A DNA stretch of 64,000 bases from Streptomyces nitrosporeus (GCF_008704555.1 NZ_CP023702.1:6866001-6930000), one strand, 5' to 3'; positions 43,516-52,952 are shown, counted from the stretch's first letter. Numbers and translations: made by a program. Notes: generated by a model from the sequence alone, not told the origin.

Positions 43516-44618
43516 GGTTCCGGGCCGCCGTGCTGCGGTCGTACGAGACCCCGTTCACGGTCGAGGAGGTCGTCCTCGGCACCGGCCCGGCCGCGGGTGA
43601 GATCCTCGTCGACATCGCAGGCTGCGGAATGTGCCGGACCGACCTCGCGGTCCGGCGGTCAGCCGGCCGTACCCCGCTGCCGGCGGTCCTCGGCCACGAG
43701 GGAGCCGGGGTCGTCGTGGCATCGGGCGACGGCCCGGACGGCGCGATCGGTGTCGGCGACCATGTCGTGCTGAGCTTCGACTCGTGCGGAGAATGCCGGA
43801 ACTGCCGTGGCGCGGCCCCCGCCTACTGCGACTCCTTCGCCTCCCTCAACCTCTTCGGAGGCCGCGAGGAGCACGGGCGACGCCTCACCGACGCCACGGG
43901 GAAAGCGCTGGCCCCCCGATGGTTCGGCCAGTCCTCCTTCGCCGAATACGCCCTCGTCCCGGCGCGCAACGCCGTCCGGGTCGACCCCTCCCTGCCCCTC
44001 GAACTGCTCGGCCCCCTCGGCTGCGGCGTCCTCACCGGCGCCGGAGCCGTGCTGAACACCTTCCGCGCCGGCCCCGGAGACACCCTCGTCGTACTCGGCG
44101 CGGGAGCGGTGGGCCTGGCCGCGGTGATGGCTGCCACCGCCGCCGGCGTACGGACCGTGGCCATCGACGGGAATCCCGGGCGACTGGCTCTGGCCGAACG
44201 GTTCGGCGCGACCCCCCTGCCCGCCGCGACGGCCGGGCTGGCCGAGCGCATCCGCCGGCGGACCGACGGCGGCGCGCAGTACGCCCTGGACACCACGGCC
44301 TCGGCCCCGCTGATCAACGACGCCCTCCACGCACTGCGCCCCACCGGCGTCCTCGGCCTCGTGGCACGCCTCCACGACGCGCTGCCGCTCGGACCGGGCA
44401 CGCTCGACCGAGGCCGCGGCATCCGGCACATCTGCGAAGGAGACGCCGTACCCGGACTGCTGATTCCCCGGCTGATCGGCCTGTGGCAGGCCGGCCGCTT
44501 CCCCTTCGACGAACTGATCCGCACCTATGCGCTGGCCGACATCAACGAGGCCGAACGCGACTGCGACGCCGGACGTGTGGTCAAACCCGTCCTGCTGCCG
44601 GAAAGAAGAGACCGATGA
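43512..44618 (+). CDS. Zinc-dependent alcohol dehydrogenase
   Basis: 368 residues from a GTG overlapping the ALDH stop. Catalytic zinc: GCGMCRTD and GHEGAGVV. Structural zinc: CGECRNCRGAAPAYCD (four Cys). Rossmann motif VVLGAGAVGLAAVMAA. The overall pattern fits aryl-alcohol/benzyl-alcohol or class III-like ADHs. In context it may oxidise the hydroxymethyl group of the furan or reduce the aldehyde. Confidence 0.93.
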   Translation: MRFRAAVLRSYETPFTVEEVVLGTGPAAGEILVDIAGCGMCRTDLAVRRSAGRTPLPAVLGHEGAGVVVASGDGPDGAIGVGDHVVLSFDSCGECRNCRGAAPAYCDSFASLNLFGGREEHGRRLTDATGKALAPRWFGQSSFAEYALVPARNAVRVDPSLPLELLGPLGCGVLTGAGAVLNTFRAGPGDTLVVLGAGAVGLAAVMAATAAGVRTVAIDGNPGRLALAERFGATPLPAATAGLAERIRRRTDGGAQYALDTTASAPLINDALHALRPTGVLGLVARLHDALPLGPGTLDRGRGIRHICEGDAVPGLLIPRLIGLWQAGRFPFDELIRTYALADINEAERDCDAGRVVKPVLLPERRDR

Positions 44619-45604
44619 GTGAAACGTCCATCACCGGTGACCCCCGCCGCCCCGCCGACGCTCCTCCCGCTCCAGCCGAACCCGCTCCTGCCGAATCCGC
44701 TCCCGCCCAATCCGTCACGGAAGACGGGGGAGGCACGGAAGGAGTGGACGGAGGTGTGGGGCTGACCGCCCTCCTGGTCGCCGCCGCACGGGCGATCGAG
44801 ACCCACCGCCACGACAGCCTGGCCCAGGACGCCTACGCGGAACACTTCGTGCGCGCGGCCGGGGTCTGCGCGGACTGGCCGGTGCGCAGCCAACAGGTCC
44901 CGGACGGGGACGCCAATCCGTTGTGGGGGAGGTTCGCCCGCTACTTCGGCCTGCGGACGAGAGTCCTCGACGACTTCCTCCTCCGGTCGGCCGGTACGGG
45001 CGTCCGCCAAGTGGTCCTGCTGGGAGCGGGACTGGACACCCGGGCCTTCCGGCTGGACCTGCCGGCCGACTGCGCCGTCTTCGAGATCGACAGGGCGGGC
45101 GTACTGGCCTTCAAACACCGGGTGCTCACAGAGCTCTCGGCCGCCCCGAAGGTGAAGCGCGTCCCCGTAGCGGTCGATCTGCGCGCCGACTGGGTCACCG
45201 CGCTGACCTCCGCCGGCTTCGACCCGGACGCCCCGAGCGTCTGGCTGGCCGAAGGCCTGCTCTTCTACCTGCCGGGCCCCACCGAGACGTACCTCATCGA
45301 CACGGTGGACCGGCTCACCACCCGGGGCAGCGCCCTGGCCTTCGAGGCCAAACTGGAGAAGGACCTGCTGGTGTACCGCGACAGTCCGATCTACACGGCG
45401 ACGCGAGAACAGATCGGCATCGACCTCCTCGGCCTCTTCGACAGGGGACCTCGCCCCGACTCCGCGGGCGGCCTGGCGGCCAGGGGCTGGTCCACCTCGA
45501 TGCACACGCCCTTCGACTTCACCCGCGTGCACGGACGTGGTCCGCTCCCCGAGCCGAACGACGCGCTGGAGGGGAACCGGTGGGTCTTCGCACACAAGCC
45601 CTGA
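44615..45604 (+). CDS. SAM-dependent methyltransferase, LCM/TIGR00027 family
   Basis: 329 residues from an ATG overlapping the ADH stop (ATGA). The first 45 residues are a low-complexity Pro/Ala/Glu run. The body has VVLLGAGLDTRAFRLDL (SAM site), CAVFEIDRAGVL and VWLAEGLLFYLP, the signature of leucine-carboxyl-methyltransferase-like enzymes, many of which methylate carboxylates. As the last gene of the furan operon it could make a furoate methyl ester. Substrate is inference. Confidence 0.9.
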   Translation: MSETSITGDPRRPADAPPAPAEPAPAESAPAQSVTEDGGGTEGVDGGVGLTALLVAAARAIETHRHDSLAQDAYAEHFVRAAGVCADWPVRSQQVPDGDANPLWGRFARYFGLRTRVLDDFLLRSAGTGVRQVVLLGAGLDTRAFRLDLPADCAVFEIDRAGVLAFKHRVLTELSAAPKVKRVPVAVDLRADWVTALTSAGFDPDAPSVWLAEGLLFYLPGPTETYLIDTVDRLTTRGSALAFEAKLEKDLLVYRDSPIYTATREQIGIDLLGLFDRGPRPDSAGGLAARGWSTSMHTPFDFTRVHGRGPLPEPNDALEGNRWVFAHKP

Positions 45605-46226
45605 CCCCGGCGCCCGCTCATGACGATGTCCTTGCAGGGCCCGGTACCGCACTGCCCTCACGACTACAGGCGCCCGCACGCGGGGGTCGTGAGCAGGGCT
45701 CCCTGCCGGCCGGCGGCGCTCCGTGCCGGTCGACGCGGTACCGGGAGGAGTGAGCTCGCCGCAGTACGCCGGATGAGGCGGACGGCCTGTGTGGAGCCGT
45801 CCGCGCCACCGCAGCGCGTGTCCGCCGTGCCGACGTTCCCCGGAGACCCCTCGGCGGGCCGGCCCGTTCGGCGTCGCGCCGGAGCGGGCGGGCACGCGGA
45901 ACCCTGGTCCGCGCGGTGCGGCCGGAACCTGCGGCGGTGAACTGCCTCAGGGACCTGAGGCGCACCTCGGCCGGGCCGCCCCGGGCAGGGGCGAAGCCCG
46001 CGAACCGGCTTCGGGCGGGACCGGGTACCCCCGCCCGGCGGCCGGCCGCCCGCAGCCCCGGACATGCCGCAAGGGTCATGGTCACGCCAAGGCATCGGTT
46101 CGTGCGAGGGCTGTAACAGCCCCGGGTCCGAGGTGCCCGGACCGACGGGCGGCAACCAGAATGACCGCGCAGAGCTCGATGCGTCGGCCGGCCCCGGGGC
46201 CGGTCCCGGGGGGAGAGGGACACGGC
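45605..46226. other. Intergenic region, no gene recognised
   Basis: 622 bp of GC-rich DNA between two plus-strand genes. No frame has a ribosome site and family features. No clear terminator after the methyltransferase gene. Confidence 0.45.
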
Positions 46227-46964
46227 ATGCGCACGAAGACAGTCGGACTCCGATCGACACGCCGGGGGCTGCGCGGCACCCTCCTGGGGATGACGGCGGC
46301 AGCGGCCCTGCTGACGGCCACCGCCTGCCAGTCCTCAGGGGGCGAGGACAACGCCGCCCCCTCGGCCTCCGCACCGGCCGGGGAGAGCACGTCGAAGAGC
46401 GCGGAGCCGTCGGGCGGCTCCGGCGCCGCCACCGGAACCGGCAGCGACGGTCCGGCCGACGGTACGACCGGGGACAGCGGCGAGACCGGCGGAGGCAACG
46501 GCACGCACCACCGGGACTGCGAGGTCACCGACCTCAGGACCGCGGTCGAGCTGCAGGACCCGCCCGGGGAGACTCCCCGCCACTTCCTGCTGAGCGTCAC
46601 CAACGGCGACAAGGAGCCCTGCGTCCTCAACGAGTCGCCGCTGGTGCGGCTCGGGGCCGGTGACGACGCCTCCGTCGTCGAGACGCTCGGGGAACCGGAC
46701 ACCGAGCCCGTCGTCGTCGAAGGGGACGGCACGGCGTACGCGGGCCTGTACGTCTTCGGCAACGACGAGGGCGGAGAGGCGGAGTACGACCGGGCCGACC
46801 GGTTCACCGCCACCCTGGTCGCCGGTGAGGGCACGGAACTCAACGGCACGCTCGTCTTCGGCCTGCCCGGCGGCCTCTCCTCCGTCTCCTACGACGACGC
46901 GGCGCGGGTGAACGGCTGGGCCGGCACCGAGGGCCTGGCGATGCGCGCGATCAACGAGCTCTGA
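46227..46964 (+). CDS. DUF4232-type secreted lipoprotein
   Basis: 245 residues from an ATG with GGGGAGAGGG upstream. Signal peptide with twin arginines (STRRGLRG) and lipobox TATAC (Cys34), then a 65-residue Ser/Gly/Thr-rich linker, then a folded domain with HHRDCEVTDLRTAVELQDP and EPCVLNESPLVRL, the two-Cys layout of DUF4232. Surface protein of unknown role, common in Streptomyces. Confidence 0.88.
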   Translation: MRTKTVGLRSTRRGLRGTLLGMTAAAALLTATACQSSGGEDNAAPSASAPAGESTSKSAEPSGGSGAATGTGSDGPADGTTGDSGETGGGNGTHHRDCEVTDLRTAVELQDPPGETPRHFLLSVTNGDKEPCVLNESPLVRLGAGDDASVVETLGEPDTEPVVVEGDGTAYAGLYVFGNDEGGEAEYDRADRFTATLVAGEGTELNGTLVFGLPGGLSSVSYDDAARVNGWAGTEGLAMRAINEL

Positions 46965-47361
46965 CCGCGGGCGTCGGACCGCCCGCCGTCCGCCGTCCGC
47001 CATCCACCGGCCACCGGCCACCGGCCGCCGTCCGGCGGACGGCCCGGCACGGCCGGCCGGCCACGACGAGGCGCCCAGGGAGCGGGGGGTGCCCCTATGC
47101 CTTTCGTCAGGCGGCGCGCGGCGTTTCGGGTTCGCAGAAGGTGCTGTCGCGGAGCATCGAGACAGCACACCGGTGCCGTGGCGGACCAGGCGAAGGGGCT
47201 CGGGTGCGGGTCTTTTCGAAGACCGCGCTACGCCACCCGCTCGGCGGGCGGACCATCTCCGCGAGGGCCTGCCCCGGCACCAGCCAGGTCGCGACTCGGG
47301 GGGTGCCCCTAATGTCTTTGGTCAAGCTGGTCGGGTGCGGATTCGGGGCGTCTGGAACGAT
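46965..47361. mobile_element. Intergenic region with IS110-derived end fragments
   Basis: The minus strand at 47105-47165 encodes an IS110-like C-terminal scrap (MLRDSTFCEPETPRAA) matching in DNA the ends at 47827 and 49853 (AGAAGGT, GTCGCGGAG). GGGGGGTGCCCCTA occurs twice, near 47084 and 47298, possibly marking old ends or junctions. A GGCCACC repeat lies near 47003-47030. Confidence 0.5.
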
Positions 47362-47799
47362 GTGGCCGTGCATGCTGATGATCAGGTTGGCGAGGGTGTT
47401 CCCGCGGAGCTTGCGGCGTTCCTGCGGGAGGCCGTCGACGGTCGCCCGGTGAAGATCGCTCCTTCCGTCTGCGAGGGGTGCGGCGGTCGTGTGTTCTTCA
47501 TGCTGGTCAATGCGTCCGGAGCGGAACGAGAGTGTTCGGGCTGCGACAGCCGTGCGTTCATTGCGGACAGCGAGGAGTACTGGAACGAGGAGTCCTGGGA
47601 GGACGACGAGCCCGGTGCGACCGGCTGCCCGTGCGGGAGCGAGGAGTTCGAGGCCGCGGTCGCGTTCTCGCTCGGCACCGACGGATCCGTCCGCTGGGTG
47701 ACCGTGGGCCTGCGGTGCATCAAGGATGGATTCTGCGGGATCTACGCCGACTGGAAGATCGACTACGAACCCACGGATCACCTCTTGGCCATGGTCTAG
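47362..47799 (+). CDS. Conserved hypothetical protein with zinc-ribbon-like cysteines
   Basis: 145 residues from a GTG (47362; a second GTG at 47368). Cysteine pairs SVCEGCGGR and ERECSGCDSR sit 20 residues apart, and ATGCPCGSEEF follows, suggesting metal binding. The middle is very acidic (SEEYWNEESWEDDEPG). No signal peptide or membrane helix. Surrounded by IS110 remnants, so possibly a passenger. Function unknown. Confidence 0.75.
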   Translation: MAVHADDQVGEGVPAELAAFLREAVDGRPVKIAPSVCEGCGGRVFFMLVNASGAERECSGCDSRAFIADSEEYWNEESWEDDEPGATGCPCGSEEFEAAVAFSLGTDGSVRWVTVGLRCIKDGFCGIYADWKIDYEPTDHLLAMV

Positions 47800-47882
47800 G
47801 TCTGCTGGGCGACAGCCCGAACGGGCTGGGATTCGTAGAAGGTTCCGTCGCGGAGCATCGCGAAAAGGACGTCGGCCCGGCG

Positions 47883-48998
47883 TCAAGCGAGACAGAGCAG
47901 GGCCTTGGTGTGGTGCTCGCCTTGGGCGATCTTCTTGTCGTAGTAGGCCCGCGATGCCGGGTCGCCGAGTGCGATGAACGCGGAGAGGAAGAAGGCCCTC
48001 TTGAGCTGCTTGTTTCCTCTTCGGGACGGTTGTTCGCCGCGGATCGAGGAGCCCGAGCTGCGAGTCGCCGGGGCGAGTCCGGCATAGGCGGCGAGGTGGC
48101 CGACGGTCGGGAAGGTGCTGCCGTCGCCGATCTCGATCAGGATCCTGACGCCGACTCCCGGCATCGAGGTCAGGACCTTCGGAAGAGGGTGCTCCTCCAG
48201 GAGTTCCTCGATCCGCCTGGCCAGCAGTTTCCGCTGGTCGAGCACGGCCGTCAGCGAGCTCGTGAGGCTGGGGACGATCAACTCGGCCGCCTCGGTGCCA
48301 GGAACGGTGACGGTCTGTTCGTTCAGGCCGGCGAAGACGTCCTCGACCAGCCGCTCTGCCCTCTGCGGGGCCTTTGGCCGCAGCAGCGTGACCAGCCTCC
48401 GACGGCCGGCCTTGCGTATCTGGTCCGGTGACCCGAACCGCTCCAGCAAGGTCAGGATGGCCGGGCGCTGCGACCGCCGGCCCAGCACCCGCTCCGGCGA
48501 AGGATGGATATGGGTCAGCAGGCCGTGCAGCCGGTTCGCGACCCTGGTCGCTTCCCCTGCGAGGTCGTCGTCGAACCCGACGATCACCTCCAGCTCGGCG
48601 ATCGTCTCGTCCTCGCCGTCGATCGCCCGCAGCGTGTGGGGCATTGCGCGGGCGGCGTCGGCGATGATGAACGCGTCCTTCGCGTCGGTCTTGGCCTCGC
48701 CGGGATAGAGGTCGGCGATCCGTCACATCGTTGGGCCCGGTAAGTAGGCGACCGGGCAGCCCACGTCCCGCGCGATGGCCAGCGGCAGGGCGCCGATCGA
48801 GGCCGGCTGGTCAACCACGACCAGCGCTGTCCCGTGCTTGGCCTGGAGTTTCGTGAACAGTTCGCGGAGCTTGGGTTCGGTGTTGGGCAGCCGCTTGTCG
48901 AACGCTTTCTTTCCGGCCGGGGTGACGGTGGTGGCGTGGTGTTCGCCCTTGCCGACGTTCAGACCGGGGAAAACATCGATGCCGCCGGTGCCGATCAC
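47883..48998 (-). pseudogene. IS110-family transposase split by a nonsense codon
   Basis: N-terminal DEDD part: GLNVGKGEHHATTV, TALVVVDQPASIGALPLAI and AYLPGPTM, then TGA at 48723-48725, then in the same frame RIADLYPGEAKTDAKDAFII and the complete C-terminal Transposase_20 part (LTSMPGVGVRILIEIGDGS, AGLAPATRSSGSSIRGE, NKQLKRAFFLSAF). Family members read M-R-R-I at the break, so one CGA to TGA change explains the stop. Everything else is intact. Confidence 0.88.
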
Positions 48999-49238
48999 GC
49001 GCAGGCCCTCCACACGCTTTCGTCCGGCCTTGCCTCGGTAACGAGCTGCCACATCCACGTTACGAAGAGCTCTTCCGGCTCGGGTGAAACCGGTGCTCAA
49101 GCCCCTCATCAGCGGTCCGTCGATGCCTTCGGACCCGGTGTCGCCCCCCCCGGGCCATCAACAACAGGAGGGGGAAGTCATGCCGGACCCGAAGGCGGGA
49201 GGCCCCGTTGCGAAGCCGCGAAAACGGTAACGGGGGAC

Positions 49239-49682
49239 TCAGGAAGGGGTGCACGCCTCGGCGATCGATACGCTGTTCTCGTAGAGGTGATGCCGGGTGA
49301 TCCGGCCCTCCTCGACGGTGAGGCGCAGCGCGAAGGGGCCCTCGAAGGACTTTCCCGTCGCGCGCACGGTCCCCGAGAGGTGCCCCGTCAGGACGGCGTC
49401 GGTGCCGTCAACGAGGAACGTGTCGACGGAGGCCCGTGCATCCTCGGCCACCGTGTGCTCGGCCAGCTCCGTGAACTGGGCGGCGCAGTCGGCTCCGGTG
49501 GAGCGCGGCCGGATCCACGGGACGGCGGGGTTCTCGGCGAGCAGCCAGTCGACGTCGTCCGCGAAGAGCGCGACGAGCCGCTCGACGCCCCCGGCCATCC
49601 GGGCGGCGAGGAACTCCTGGACGACGTGGCGGGTGGTGTCGGTGACGTGATTCGCTTTGTGGTCAGCGGACTTGATGGGCAT
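49239..49682 (-). CDS. SnoaL/NTF2-like protein
   Basis: 147 residues from the ATG at 49682 with GAGGAGCAACC upstream. Cone-shaped NTF2-like fold features: VVQEFLAARMAGGVERLVAL, ADDVDWLL, then GRITRHHLYENSVSIAEA at the end. Such proteins act as isomerases, hydrolases or carriers, and many are uncharacterised. Between two IS110 remnants. Confidence 0.85.
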   Translation of the reverse strand: MPIKSADHKANHVTDTTRHVVQEFLAARMAGGVERLVALFADDVDWLLAENPAVPWIRPRSTGADCAAQFTELAEHTVAEDARASVDTFLVDGTDAVLTGHLSGTVRATGKSFEGPFALRLTVEEGRITRHHLYENSVSIAEACTPS

Positions 49683-49823
49683 GGTTGCTCCTCGCGCCTC
49701 GGGTGCCGGAACCCTCGTCGGGATCTCGTTGACGTGTACCACGCTGCCGCAGCAGGGGAGCGTGGTCGATTACGCCGGAGGTAATCGCCGGGTGGAGGGC
49801 TTCTACGTCCCTCGTCAGGCCCG

Positions 49824-50204
49824 AGTCGGACATGCGACGGCTGCCTCGGGGGTGCGTGGTCCGTAGAAGGTGCCGTCGCGGAGTACGGCGAAGAGGAGCA
49901 TGGCCTGTCTGAGCTGCCGGTTTCCGCCTCGGGGCGCGTGTTCGCCGTGGATCGAGGTGCCGGACGGCTTCGTGGCCGGGGTGAGGCCGTCGTAGGGGGC
50001 GAGGCGGACGGCGGTGGGGAAGCAGGTGCCGTCGCCGGCGGTGGCCCACAGCACGGCGGCGGTCCTGACCGCGATCTCCCGGCATCGGGGTCGGGGCCTT
50101 GGAAAGAGGGTGGTCCTCCAGCAGGGCCTTGATCCGGGTTTCCAGGGCCCGGCGCTGTTCGTGGACCGCGGCGAGCGAGCGGGCCGGCGAGGGGGTGACC
50201 ACAT
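49824..50204 (-). pseudogene. IS110-family transposase C-terminal remnant
   Basis: The minus strand encodes AAVHEQRRALETRIKALLED, then, after a frameshift, VLWATAGDGTCFPTAVRLA, DGLTPATKPSGTSIHGEHA and NRQLRQAMLLFAVLRDGTFY, which is the IS110 C-terminal region. The N-terminal half is missing. Lies against the start of the methyltransferase gene. Confidence 0.8.
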
Positions 50205-50269
50205 CGGGAGGGGCGGCCCCGTCCGGCCGCTTCCCCGCGCAGCCGTACGGGCGTCCTATAGTTGGCCCC

Positions 50270-50884
50270 ATGAGCCGCTGGACGGAGTTGACCGGGGAAG
50301 CGTCCGGGGAGGAGTACGCCGCACGATTCGCGGCCCTGGCCCGCGGGGGCCAGGACGTGCACGGTGAGGCGCGGTTCTGCGCGGCGCTCGTGCCCGCCGG
50401 AGCGCGGGTACTGGACGCCGGGTGCGGTACCGGACGTGTCATGATCCGGCTCGCGGAACTCGGGTACGACTGCGTCGGAGTGGACCTCGACGCGTCGATG
50501 CTGGCGGTGGCGCGGAGGCAGGCGCCCGGTCTGCCCTGGTTCCGGGTTGATCTGGCCGAGTTCGAGCCGGCCCTGCTCGGCATCGCGGGAGACTTCGATC
50601 TTGTCGTTGCCGCGGGCAATATTTTCCCGTTGCTCGCTCCCGGCACCGAGGCCGCGGTGGTCGGGCACCTGGCCGCGGCCCTGCGTCCGGGCGGCCTGCT
50701 GGTCGCCGGCTTCGGCCTGGACGAAGCCCACCTGCCGGTGCCGCCCGGCCTCACGCTGCCGGACTACGACGACTGCTGCGCGGCGGCCGGCCTCGCCCTC
50801 GTCGACCGGTTCGCCACCTGGGACGCCGACCCCTACGACGGCGGCGGCTATGCCGTCAGCGTCCACCGTCTGCAACTCCCCTGA
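50270..50884 (+). CDS. Class I SAM-dependent methyltransferase
   Basis: 204 residues. SAM motif I VLDAGCGTGRVMIRLAELG, acidic end of beta2 in GVDLDASMLA, motif DFDLVVAAGN, and LAAALRPGGLLVAGF. Small-molecule-type methyltransferase; substrate unknown. There is little ribosome-site sequence before the ATG (GTTGGCCCC), and the IS110 remnant lies immediately upstream. Confidence 0.88.
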   Translation: MSRWTELTGEASGEEYAARFAALARGGQDVHGEARFCAALVPAGARVLDAGCGTGRVMIRLAELGYDCVGVDLDASMLAVARRQAPGLPWFRVDLAEFEPALLGIAGDFDLVVAAGNIFPLLAPGTEAAVVGHLAAALRPGGLLVAGFGLDEAHLPVPPGLTLPDYDDCCAAAGLALVDRFATWDADPYDGGGYAVSVHRLQLP

Positions 50885-51083
50885 GATAACCGCCTCTTGG
50901 CTGCCATCCCCTCCGGTGGCGGCCATCCCTTCCGGCTGCGGCCATTCCCTCCGGTGGCGCGGAGCGGTACCCGGGGATCGCCTGTCCGCCGGGCCGGCCC
51001 AGCACACCGCACGGCCTGCGCCCCGGCCGGGACGCCCCGCTCGTGCGGACGCGCCGGTTCCACCCGGTGCGGCAGGCTCCGCG

Positions 51084-51265
51084 CCTCTCACCAGGGCACT
51101 TCGCCCCCGTCTCTCACCAGGGCACTTCGCCCCCGTCTCTCACCAGGGCACTTCGCCCCCGTCTCTCACCAGGGCACTTCGCCCCCGTCTCTCACCAGGG
51201 CACTTCGCCCCCGTCTCTCACCAGGGCACTTCGCCCCCGTCTCTCACCAGGGCACTTCGCCCTCG
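51084..51265. repeat. 26-bp tandem repeat, seven copies, made from the 3' end of the SDR gene
   Basis: Seven near-identical 26-bp units start at 51084, 51110, 51136, 51162, 51188, 51214 and 51240; each contains CTCACCAGGGCACTTCGCCC. The last unit is the end of the minus-strand SDR gene (Glu-Val-Pro-Trp-stop), so six extra copies of its final codons and stop lie downstream of it. Each unit can form a short GGGC/GCCC hairpin. The 26-bp period is not a codon multiple. Confidence 0.93.
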
Positions 51266-51999
51266 TCGTCGAAGAACCGGCCCGTGGGGCCGTCGTCCGG
51301 CACGGTAGCCAGCCGGATCGCGGATGACGCGCCCTGCTGAGGGGTGCGTACTCCCCGGAAGCCGTTGAGGCCGGTCGCGGTGAAGCCGGGGCAGACGGAG
51401 TTGACCAGGATGTTCGTGCCGGCCAGTTCCTTGGCGTACTGCACGGTGACGGCGTTGAGGAACGTCTTCGACGGCGCGTAGGCCACGGAGACCGGCCCCG
51501 TCTCCGCGCCGGGCGTGGTCTGGAGCGTGAGGGAGCCGACGCTGCTGGAGACGTTCACGATCCGCGGTGACGGCGAGCGGCGCAGCAACGGCAGCAGGGC
51601 GTTGGTGACGCGGACGACACCGAACACGTTGGTCTCCACGGCCGCCCGCATCCGGCCGATGCCGACCGTGGTGGGCTCCTGCGGTCCGCCGCCGGTGATC
51701 CCCGCGTTGTTGACGAGCACGTCGAGCCGGCCGGCCCGCTCCTCCAGCAGCCGGGCCGCCGCCGTGACGCTCGCGTCGTCGGTCACGTCCAGGGCCACGC
51801 CGAACGCGTCGGCCCCGGCCGCGCGCAGCTTCTCCACGGCGGCTTCCCCCCGGCCCCGGTCCCGCGCACCGACCCCGACGGACCAGCCGAGGGCACCGAG
51901 CCCGGCGGCGATCTCGTATCCGATTCCCTTGTTGGCCCCGGTCACCAGAGCGACCTTCTGGGCGTCCTTCTGTCCGTTCGCGGTGTTCGTCTCACTCAT
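51244..51999 (-). CDS. Short-chain dehydrogenase/reductase
   Basis: About 251 residues (start 51999; an ATG at 52008 is the alternative). SDR motifs: ALVTGANKGIGYEIAAGLG, LVNNAGITGG, VSSSVGS, YAPSK, PGFTATGLNG. Resembles the carbonyl-reductase-like SDRs that lie divergent from LysR regulators in many Streptomyces. The final codons lie in a 26-bp tandem repeat. Likely controlled by the divergent LysR through the 52055-52075 palindrome. Confidence 0.92.
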   Translation of the reverse strand: MSETNTANGQKDAQKVALVTGANKGIGYEIAAGLGALGWSVGVGARDRGRGEAAVEKLRAAGADAFGVALDVTDDASVTAAARLLEERAGRLDVLVNNAGITGGGPQEPTTVGIGRMRAAVETNVFGVVRVTNALLPLLRRSPSPRIVNVSSSVGSLTLQTTPGAETGPVSVAYAPSKTFLNAVTVQYAKELAGTNILVNSVCPGFTATGLNGFRGVRTPQQGASSAIRLATVPDDGPTGRFFDDEGEVPW

Positions 52000-52054
52000 G
52001 ACCCCCATGTTTCTCCCGCACCGGGCAGGGCGTCCAAGACCGGTCGGGTGGACG

Positions 52055-52075
52055 GCGATACCGGCCGGGTATCGC
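52055..52075. promoter_or_regulatory. LysR-type operator (T-N11-A palindrome)
   Basis: GCGATACC (52055-52062) and GGTATCGC (52068-52075) around GGCCG, with T59 and A71 in the T-N11-A spacing of LysR boxes. It sits in the 104-bp gap between the SDR and lysR starts, about 30 bp before lysR. Confidence 0.75.
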
Positions 52076-52103
52076 TCCTGGCCGGCCCGGTTACCCTGGC
52101 GCG

Positions 52104-52952
52104 GTGGAGACACGTGAACTGCGGTACTTCGTCGCGGTGGCCGAGGAGTTGCACTTCGGCCGGGCCGCACAGCGGCTCGGGATCGCCCAGCCCCCGCTGT
52201 CACGGGCGATCAGCGGGCTCGAACGGCGCCTGGGCGCGGCCCTCCTGGAACGCGGCAGCAGGGGCACCACCCTGACCGGGGCAGGGGCGGTACTGCTGAG
52301 GGAGGCGCGGGCGGCGCTGGACGCCGTCGCGGCCGCCGAGCGGCGTACCCGCCGCGCCGCACAGGCCGCGACCAGCCGCCCTGCCCTGGTCCTCGCGGCG
52401 AAGGCGGGCGCCTCCGGCGAACTGCTGGCGGAACTCCTCGACGCCTACGCTTGTGAGCCCGGAGCCGTCGCCGTGGACGTCATGCTGTGCGGGCCGGGCG
52501 AGCAGACGCGGGTGCTGCGCGACGGCCGGGCCGACGTTGCCCTGCTGCACCGGCCGTTCGACGACACGGCGGGCTTCGACACCGAGGACCTGCGGACCGA
52601 GGGCCAGGTCGTGATCCTGCCGGCGGGCCACCCCCTCGGCACCCGCCCCCGTCTGCGGCTCGCCGAGGTAACCGGCCTCCCCGGCCTGCCGCTGCCCCGC
52701 TGGCCGCGCCCCGACGGCACCTTCCCGGACGGCCCCGGCCCGCAGGTACGCGACCACACGCAACTCACCCAGCTCATCACCCTCGGCCGCGCCTGCGCGG
52801 TCGTACCGGAGTCCGGACGCACCGGCCTCCGCGGTGGCCTCACGGCCGTACCGGTCCACGACGCCCCCCGCGTCACCACGGTCATCGCCTGGCCCCCGCA
52901 CAGCCGCTCGACGGCGGTCGCGGGGCTGGTCCGGGCCGCCGCCTTCCTGTGA
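52104..52952 (+). CDS. LysR-family transcriptional regulator
   Basis: 282 residues from a GTG. N-terminal winged helix METRELRYFVAVAEELHFGR, AAQRLGIAQPPLSRAISGLE, RRLGAALLERGSRGTTLTGAG, then a periplasmic-binding-like effector domain. Divergent from the SDR gene with a LysR box between. Probably activates the SDR gene when its ligand is present. Confidence 0.94.
   Translation: METRELRYFVAVAEELHFGRAAQRLGIAQPPLSRAISGLERRLGAALLERGSRGTTLTGAGAVLLREARAALDAVAAAERRTRRAAQAATSRPALVLAAKAGASGELLAELLDAYACEPGAVAVDVMLCGPGEQTRVLRDGRADVALLHRPFDDTAGFDTEDLRTEGQVVILPAGHPLGTRPRLRLAEVTGLPGLPLPRWPRPDGTFPDGPGPQVRDHTQLTQLITLGRACAVVPESGRTGLRGGLTAVPVHDAPRVTTVIAWPPHSRSTAVAGLVRAAAFL

Noticed and set aside
50885-51083. 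Repeated CCATCCCTTCCGG/CGGTGGCGG segments after the methyltransferase gene
   Set aside because: Short, irregular and low-complexity; no clear period or structure.
51084-51265. Possible CRISPR array (regular 26-bp spacing)
   Set aside because: Units are directly adjacent with no variable spacers, and the last one is the end of a gene; it is a simple tandem repeat.
51043-51327. Repetitive open frames (LSPGHFAPVSHQGTSP...) as a repeat protein
   Set aside because: They are the 26-bp array read in three frames on the strand opposite to the SDR gene, without a ribosome site.
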